NCBI GenBank assembly: GCA_903904835.1
Contig: CAIVEI010000034.1
Coordinates: forward strand, 1 to 49,080
DNA length: 49,080 nucleotides
Direction: 5' to 3'
Source: an uncultured Schlesneria sp.
GTDB lineage: Bacteria > Planctomycetota > Planctomycetia > Planctomycetales > Planctomycetaceae
Every line of letters begins with the position of its first letter. Position 1 is the stretch's first letter. The notes under the pieces are model-generated. The model had not been told where the DNA came from and did no database searches. It saw only the letters and a list, made by a program, of their open reading frames with translations. Shown here one piece after another: positions 44,801 through 49,080 of the stretch. The translations under genes and the position numbers were made by a program.

Positions 44801-45868
44801 ATGCCATCACAGATCAAGGACATTCTGGTCAATCATTGCTTCCTCTTCTCGGCCGCCCTGATCGGGCTGCTGGTTGTTTCCTCCGCGATCGCGCAGGAAA
44901 AGCCTGAAACTCCCGGTTCCGAAGGAAACGGTGATGTGATCATCGGACCCGAATACAAAACCGATGTCGATCTGACCGACCGAGCGAACCCCAAAGGGAA
45001 ATCGTTCGAATTCGCCATGAAGCTGGCCGACAGCAAGATTTTCAAAGGGGACGATTCGACACTTGAACCAAAGAAAAAAGTCCGCGAACAACGGAAGATT
45101 TTTGTCTACATCCCCGCAGCCTACAAAGACGGAACCAAAGCCCCAATCCTCGTCACGCTGGATGGACCAAGCCAACTCAATCTGGTCCGAAATGCGCTCG
45201 ACAACCTCACTGTCTCAAAAGACCCTCAACGCAAGCTGCCGGCATTCATCGTGATCTCGGTCGAAAACGGAGGTGACGACAGTAAAGGGAGTGAACGAGG
45301 TCTCGAATACGACACGATGTCCGACCGATTCGCACGATTTATTAACGACGAAGTCCTGCCAGCCGTGCTGAACGACCCCAAGATCAAAGCCGCCTACCCT
45401 CAGATTGCGTTCACGCAAAATCCCTGGGGCAAAGCGGTCATGGGCTGCAGTTCAGGCGGGGCCGCAGCACTCACCATGGGCTGGTTTCGGCCCGACCTGT
45501 TTCGTCGCCTGGTCACCTATTCCGGCACGTTCGTCGATCAGCAGGACGATGACGCTCCCGAAGAAGCCAAATACCCGCTCGGAGCCTGGGAATACCACTC
45601 GAGCATGAAGCTGATCGAAACCAGCGAAAAGAAGCCGCTACGGATTTTCACACACGTCTCCGAAAACGATAACGGAGCGAAAAGCCCTGAATCCTCCTAC
45701 CACAACTGGGTCATGGCCAACGAACGAACCGCAGCCGCCCTTAAAGCCAAAGGCTACGACTATCGTTACGTCTTCAGCAAAGCCTCACGGCACTGCGACG
45801 GGAACGTCTTCCAGCACACTCTGGCAGATACGCTCGTCTGGATGTGGCGAGGTTATGAGCCGGAATAG
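44801..45868 (+). CDS. Secreted alpha/beta-hydrolase of the esterase D / enterochelin-esterase family
   Basis: 355 aa from the ATG at 44801, chosen because it gives a signal peptide (FLFSAALIGLLVVSSAIA, cleaved before QEKPE); the frame upstream of it looks random. The nucleophile elbow is VMGCSSGGAAAL, in the G-x-S-x-G form, followed by an acid in HVSENDNGAKSPES and a His in ASRHCDGNVF, the order expected for Ser-Asp-His. LVTLDGPSQLN and FIVISVENG are upstream strand motifs. Related proteins cleave esters of sugars or siderophores; many planctomycete copies are near polysaccharide-degrading genes, but none is seen here. Substrate unknown. Confidence 0.88.
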   Translation: MPSQIKDILVNHCFLFSAALIGLLVVSSAIAQEKPETPGSEGNGDVIIGPEYKTDVDLTDRANPKGKSFEFAMKLADSKIFKGDDSTLEPKKKVREQRKIFVYIPAAYKDGTKAPILVTLDGPSQLNLVRNALDNLTVSKDPQRKLPAFIVISVENGGDDSKGSERGLEYDTMSDRFARFINDEVLPAVLNDPKIKAAYPQIAFTQNPWGKAVMGCSSGGAAALTMGWFRPDLFRRLVTYSGTFVDQQDDDAPEEAKYPLGAWEYHSSMKLIETSEKKPLRIFTHVSENDNGAKSPESSYHNWVMANERTAAALKAKGYDYRYVFSKASRHCDGNVFQHTLADTLVWMWRGYEPE

Positions 45869-45989
45869 GCGAGGAGATTTCGTTTCCACAGGACGGGCAA
45901 TCCAAAATGATCGACTTCGAAACCGTCGTGTTTCCTAAAGATTTAGGGCGAGCTGCGCAAACTTTATAGACGCGGTCTTCCGATCCGGT

Positions 45990-46035
45990 CCGACGCTAGC
46001 AGCGTCGGCCACGTGGGCGATGCTGCTAGCATCGG
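45990..46035 (-). repeat. Double-hairpin repeat (GCTAGC type), copy 2
   Basis: 46 bp, inverted copy of 15356-15401 (42 of 46 matching). It lies between the esterase (plus) and the Tat protein gene (minus) and may act as a two-way terminator. Confidence 0.8.
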
Positions 46036-46048
46036 CAATGAACAAATA

Positions 46049-47545
46049 TCATAGGATCGCGAGGGCTTCTCTCGCTTTCTGTAACAGGGGTGAATCGGGG
46101 TCGCGGGTTCCTTTCAAGTAAAAAACGCTGGCTGCGAGCAATTGTGGTCTCACGGCGGGGCTGGCGTGGGTGAGATCTTCAAACGCTGATGCTGCGAATT
46201 TGAAATCGTGGGCGTCCGTTCCTTTGGTGAAGATCAGGTGCCTGGCGGCGTCGAAGAATTTTTCCTGGTTTCCACCTGCCTGACTGAATGCCAGTGTTTG
46301 AGCGGCAGCCGTGCTTCGGCTTTGCTGGAGGCCGTCGAAGATCGATTCGATACTGGATGGGGAAGCGGCCGCTGGTTGGAATTCGTCGATATTCGGTTTG
46401 TCGGGAAAACCGCCGCGTGCCCGGGTTCCCTCGCGGAACAATGCGATCCATGAAGCCGCCTGTAATAAGGCGAGACTTCGCGTTGAATCCGAACCACTCT
46501 GCCGAAACGTGTAATACAAGGCGTTTGTCGCTGTGGTGGCGTGGAGCGGGACAATCGCCTGCTGACGCATTAATAGTTCGCTCGCGGCGAGCAGAATTGC
46601 GTCCCAAAGCGAACTGGCCGCGACGCCTCGATTGAGATGTGCGACGACCGACGTTGCCGCCTCTTTGGGACTCGCTTGTCGTAATGTTTGCAAAAGCGCT
46701 GTGGTGACCATCGGGTCGGGCTGGCCTGCGAGCCAGTCGGCGCGAATCTGACCAGCCAGTTCCCGGTTGTGTTCGTAGGGAACGGCGGTATCGCTCGACC
46801 CTCCGTTTAAAAGTCCATACACCAGCGACCGAAGGACTGGTTCGGCGTGCTCCCAGCCAATCAGTTCCAGCGTTCGCCAGGCACCAGCAGCGAAAATCGC
46901 CTTGTGACCGATGTTTTGCCAGTCACGAATGGCATACGGCCAGACCAGTTCCATCACCTCGGTCGCTCCCGCCGACCGACAAAGTCCCGCGATGGCGGCG
47001 TCGGCCGCTTCTTCGTCCCAGCGTTCCATGGCCTCAACAAATCGTTGTTTCGCCTGCGATGCCGAAGGGACGGACGATTCACGAACTGCGGAAAGCGACC
47101 AGTCCCCCTCATTCACATCTTGAGCCTGCGACGCTTTGAAATTATCGAGAGCCCAGAAGAACGGGATCAGCCGGTCGGATTGAGCTGCGTCCAGTGAAAG
47201 CTGGTGTGCCGCGCCGATCACCATGACGGCATGAAACTTAAAACCAACGGGACGGGGCTTGATATTTCGAATCCCCGCGAGGAACAAACCTCCGACAAGG
47301 GGTCGGTAACCGAGACCCTTCTTCAATCGTTCGACGGCCCCTTCCAGAATGCTTTCACGTGGCGTCGTTTCGATCCATTTGACAATCTCTTCCATTTCCG
47401 GTCGGAACTGAACGAGGCCAGGCGTCACCTGCAATTCCTGGGCTTGGGCTGGCACCAGCGAATGAAGAGCTTGCCATGCCAAACTGCCTGAAACAACTCG
47501 CGTCCCCAGGTCACCAAGGAATTCGCGGCGATCGACTTTACTCAT
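46049..47545 (-). CDS. Tat-exported protein of unknown function (helical repeats)
   Basis: 498 aa. The start KVDRREFLGDLGTRV has the twin-arginine RRxFL motif and a hydrophobic region to about residue 33 (AQAQEL), so it is likely exported folded. The remainder is mostly helical and rich in Ala, Leu and Glu, with HEAT-like helix pairs (AAIAGLCRSAGATEVMELVWP, AIFAAGAWRTLELIGWEHAEPVLRSLVYGLL). I recognise no catalytic motif and no defined family. AGGGG lies seven bases before the ATG. It may be a partner of a periplasmic enzyme or a cofactor-bound protein. Confidence 0.85.
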   Translation of the reverse strand: MSKVDRREFLGDLGTRVVSGSLAWQALHSLVPAQAQELQVTPGLVQFRPEMEEIVKWIETTPRESILEGAVERLKKGLGYRPLVGGLFLAGIRNIKPRPVGFKFHAVMVIGAAHQLSLDAAQSDRLIPFFWALDNFKASQAQDVNEGDWSLSAVRESSVPSASQAKQRFVEAMERWDEEAADAAIAGLCRSAGATEVMELVWPYAIRDWQNIGHKAIFAAGAWRTLELIGWEHAEPVLRSLVYGLLNGGSSDTAVPYEHNRELAGQIRADWLAGQPDPMVTTALLQTLRQASPKEAATSVVAHLNRGVAASSLWDAILLAASELLMRQQAIVPLHATTATNALYYTFRQSGSDSTRSLALLQAASWIALFREGTRARGGFPDKPNIDEFQPAAASPSSIESIFDGLQQSRSTAAAQTLAFSQAGGNQEKFFDAARHLIFTKGTDAHDFKFAASAFEDLTHASPAVRPQLLAASVFYLKGTRDPDSPLLQKAREALAIL

Positions 47546-47993
47546 GTTTGTTCCCCTTTGAGGCTCAAGGATTCAACGTTCACCACCTCTGAACATTCTA
47601 CCAAACCCCACTGCCCCCGTGGCGGTGGTTGACGGGCTTTTGCAACACATCCATCTACCATTCACTAATACGGTATCAAATCAACTCCCACGGCAAGAGC
47701 CCGTTAACCACCCTCGCAAGCAACGCCGTGAAGGATTCTTCTTCGAGAAAACGGCAATAACTGTGGAACGCGGTTATGGAAAAAGGCTCTCCAAAGACCT
47801 TGTGTCAGTGGAGCGTTTAAAAGCTTGAGAGTCGCCACCACACGCTTTTCAAATTACCCCTGTTTTCCCGACGAACACTCCTTCACGTCGTGACCTTGAA
47901 AGGATTTGTTTTTCGAGCCTATCCACATTCGATTAGTGGATTAATTCGCGTACTTTTATTTATTTTCATTCGTAAATAACTGTCACCTGTCTA

Positions 47994-48021
47994 TTGTGTA
48001 TCCACTGTAATGTCGTAGTAT
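47994..48021 (+). promoter_or_regulatory. Sigma-70-type promoter of the candidate RNA
   Basis: TTGTGT (47994-47999), 16-nt spacer, TAGTAT (48016-48021). Predicted start near 48028. Confidence 0.5.
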
Positions 48022-48027
48022 CTGTGC

Positions 48028-48169
48028 AGCAACGTGGATTACTTTCCGCTTGCTAGCGCACACGGAAGACTCAAAGAACGGCAGCCCGGTGACAACCGGG
48101 AGGTTTGTTAATAAGTAAGCCGACGCGACGGATGACCTGATTCAGGGTCTCCATCGCGTCGGCTTTTTT
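48028..48169 (+). ncRNA. Candidate structured RNA (small RNA or leader element) ending in a terminator
   Basis: Predicted pairings: TTACTT (48039-48044) with AAGTAA (48113-48118); TTCCG (48044-48048) with CGGAA (48063-48067), the two sharing the base at 48044; and CCCGGT (48085-48090) with ACCGGG (48095-48100) around a GACA loop. Together they could form a three-way junction. A terminator follows directly at 48119-48169. I could not match it to a known riboswitch class. It could be a stand-alone small RNA, or a conditional terminator in the leader of the PEP-CTERM gene 180 bp downstream. Folding was done by eye. Confidence 0.5.
48119..48169 (+). terminator. Rho-independent terminator of the candidate RNA
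   Basis: GCCGACGCGA pairs with TCGCGTCGGC over ten bases, with further partial pairing inside, then TTTTTT (48164-48169). Confidence 0.85.
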
Positions 48170-48350
48170 CGTTTGGAACTCATACAAAACAGGCGCTGGA
48201 ACTTCGAGCCGCTCGAAGTCACTGCTCGTTTCATGCGCGCTCACGAGTGTGGCCAGCTAACGGGTCGTTTTCCTCACGACGTTGGTTTGACTCAACCGTT
48301 GTTCGGTGGTCAATGATGTTTTAATCCGTTTCGAATAGGTGGTTTTGCAA

Positions 48351-48923
48351 ATGGTTAAGTTTACGAAGTTGATTTGTGCGGCGGCTTTACTCGTTGTTGG
48401 CGGGATCAGTTCCGCATCGGCTGGAGTCATTGGAACTCAAGGTTTCGGAGGCGATGGTAGCCCGACGGTGAACACGGGAAACATCGATACCGCAACGGTG
48501 TTTACGATCGGCAATTGGGTCACGAATAACAGCCAGAGTGGTGTTTTCCTGACGGCTCCCAATTACACAATCGGAGCAATTACATTCGATAAGACTGTCG
48601 GGACTTCCTTCTCTTTTACTAACGCGGGATTTGGTTCATTCACAAGTTCGTCGATCACGGAATCAACTTCGGGTCCTGGATTTGAAAACTTTGATATTCA
48701 AGGTCAATTCACACAGGGAACTTTCTCAAGTGCTAATGGACCAGCGAGTTTCGCAGTGAGTTTCACACAAACTCCAGCCGGAGTCAGCGGAGCAATTTCC
48801 GATTCCGGGACGATGGCTCTTTCTTCAGCCGTTCCTGAACCATCAACATTCGCCCTGCTGGGTCTTGGTGGAATCGGATTGGCCGTGCGAGCCGCACGTC
48901 GACGACGGACAGCCGCTGTCTGA
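48351..48923 (+). CDS. PEP-CTERM sorting-signal exported protein
   Basis: 190 aa from the ATG at 48351, eight bases after AGGTGG. Signal peptide to about residue 24 (LICAAALLVVGGISSASA). The body is Ser/Thr/Gly-rich with beta-type sequence (FTIGNWVTNNSQSG, FENFDIQGQFTQGTF). The C-terminus is a PEP-CTERM anchor: VPEPSTFALLGLGG, a hydrophobic helix and an Arg cluster ARRRR. Such proteins are processed by exosortase and released or attached to the surface. No other function can be read from the sequence. Confidence 0.93.
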   Translation: MVKFTKLICAAALLVVGGISSASAGVIGTQGFGGDGSPTVNTGNIDTATVFTIGNWVTNNSQSGVFLTAPNYTIGAITFDKTVGTSFSFTNAGFGSFTSSSITESTSGPGFENFDIQGQFTQGTFSSANGPASFAVSFTQTPAGVSGAISDSGTMALSSAVPEPSTFALLGLGGIGLAVRAARRRRTAAV

Positions 48924-48956
48924 TCGACAGGTTTGCAGACGCATCGACCAAAACAG

Positions 48957-48984
48957 GAAAGCCGTCCGAGGCCGGACGGCTTTC
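48957..48984 (+). terminator. Terminator of the PEP-CTERM gene
   Basis: GAAAGCCGTCCG, AGGC loop, CGGACGGCTTTC: a perfect 12-bp stem 33 bp after the stop, followed by TTCGTTT. Confidence 0.8.
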
Positions 48985-49049
48985 TTCGTTTGGCGGACTG
49001 CTTTGTCGGTAACGAATGAGTCCGATATTGGTCGCTAGCACTGATTAAA

Positions 49050-49074
49050 CGTTAGCCCGACGCGCAAGCGAGGG
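49050..49074 (+). repeat. Second copy of the 25-bp CGTTAGCCCGACGCGC arm
   Basis: Identical to the left arm of the palindrome at 17444-17507. The window ends six bases later, so the partner arm, if present, is outside. Confidence 0.85.
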
Positions 49075-49080
49075 ATCTTA

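Larger units (their letters stand above)
47546..48350. other. Upstream region of the PEP-CTERM gene, with candidate structured RNA
   Basis: About 800 bp. The frame at 47619-47828 is not supported. The candidate RNA and its promoter and terminator (47994-48169) are listed separately; the 180 bp after it lead to the PEP-CTERM gene without another clear element. Confidence 0.5.

Noticed and set aside
47619-47828. 69-codon frame before the candidate RNA
   Set aside because: No motif and no supporting start site.
48028-48120. Cyclic-di-GMP-I or cobalamin riboswitch
   Set aside because: The GNRA tetraloop and GCAAA core of the first, and the B12 box of the second, are absent.

Overview
The window looks like chromosomal DNA of a planctomycete, probably of the Planctomycetaceae/Schlesneria type; this is inferred, with no database search. 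Supporting signs are a PEP-CTERM surface protein, an inverse-autotransporter barrel carrying a beta-helix passenger, large secreted WD40 proteins, a TIR/FGE-like fusion, a Tat-leader protein of unknown function, hopanoid (hpnH) and lipid A (lpxC, lpxA) genes, and intergenic DNA rich in dispersed palindromes.

Layout. 1-5.2 kb (minus): a TIR-TM-FGE-like protein followed by a secreted WD40/PDZ protein. 5.7-10.5 kb: ispH (plus) converges on a minus-strand envelope block, skp/ompH-like, lpxC, lpxA and a Gfo/Idh/MocA oxidoreductase. 10.8-14.1 kb: an FGGY sugar kinase, a small ABM-fold protein and an anchored EEP phosphatase/nuclease. 14.1-16.4 kb: a 2.4-kb gene-poor stretch with dispersed repeats. 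16.4-29.0 kb: a single-direction surface-glycan cluster behind a good sigma-70-type promoter. It holds CDP-glucose synthesis (rfbF, rfbG), a C-methyltransferase, an RmlC-like epimerase, an SDR reductase, a second zinc-finger methyltransferase, a CmcI-type methyltransferase, three GT2 glycosyltransferases, a polytopic GT39/ArnT-like protein and an LpxL-like acyltransferase. 29.0-30.8 kb: a STAS protein, a FlgM-like protein and a Fur-family regulator. 31.3-34.7 kb: a giant inverse-autotransporter beta-helix protein. 34.7-40.6 kb: queA, an orphan sensor kinase (both minus) and an M16 double-domain peptidase (plus). 40.7-43.3 kb (minus): a Gly/His-rich secreted protein, then hpnH-trmL, which overlap by one base. 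43.3-44.8 kb: a second gene-poor repeat stretch. 44.8-49.1 kb: a secreted esterase, a Tat-leader protein, a candidate structured RNA with its own promoter and terminator, and a PEP-CTERM protein.

How the parts may work together. Much of the window serves the cell envelope: lipid A synthesis, an outer-membrane chaperone, a glycan cluster predicted to make a CDP-linked C-methyl-branched deoxysugar, a lipid A-type acyltransferase, hopanoid modification, and several exported proteins. The best candidates for undescribed biology are the TIR-FGE/WD40 gene pair, the branched CDP-sugar pathway, the inverse autotransporter with a beta-helix passenger, and the RNA element before the PEP-CTERM gene. Start codons were revised from the longest open frame where a ribosome-binding site, a signal peptide or family alignment made another start better; each case is noted.
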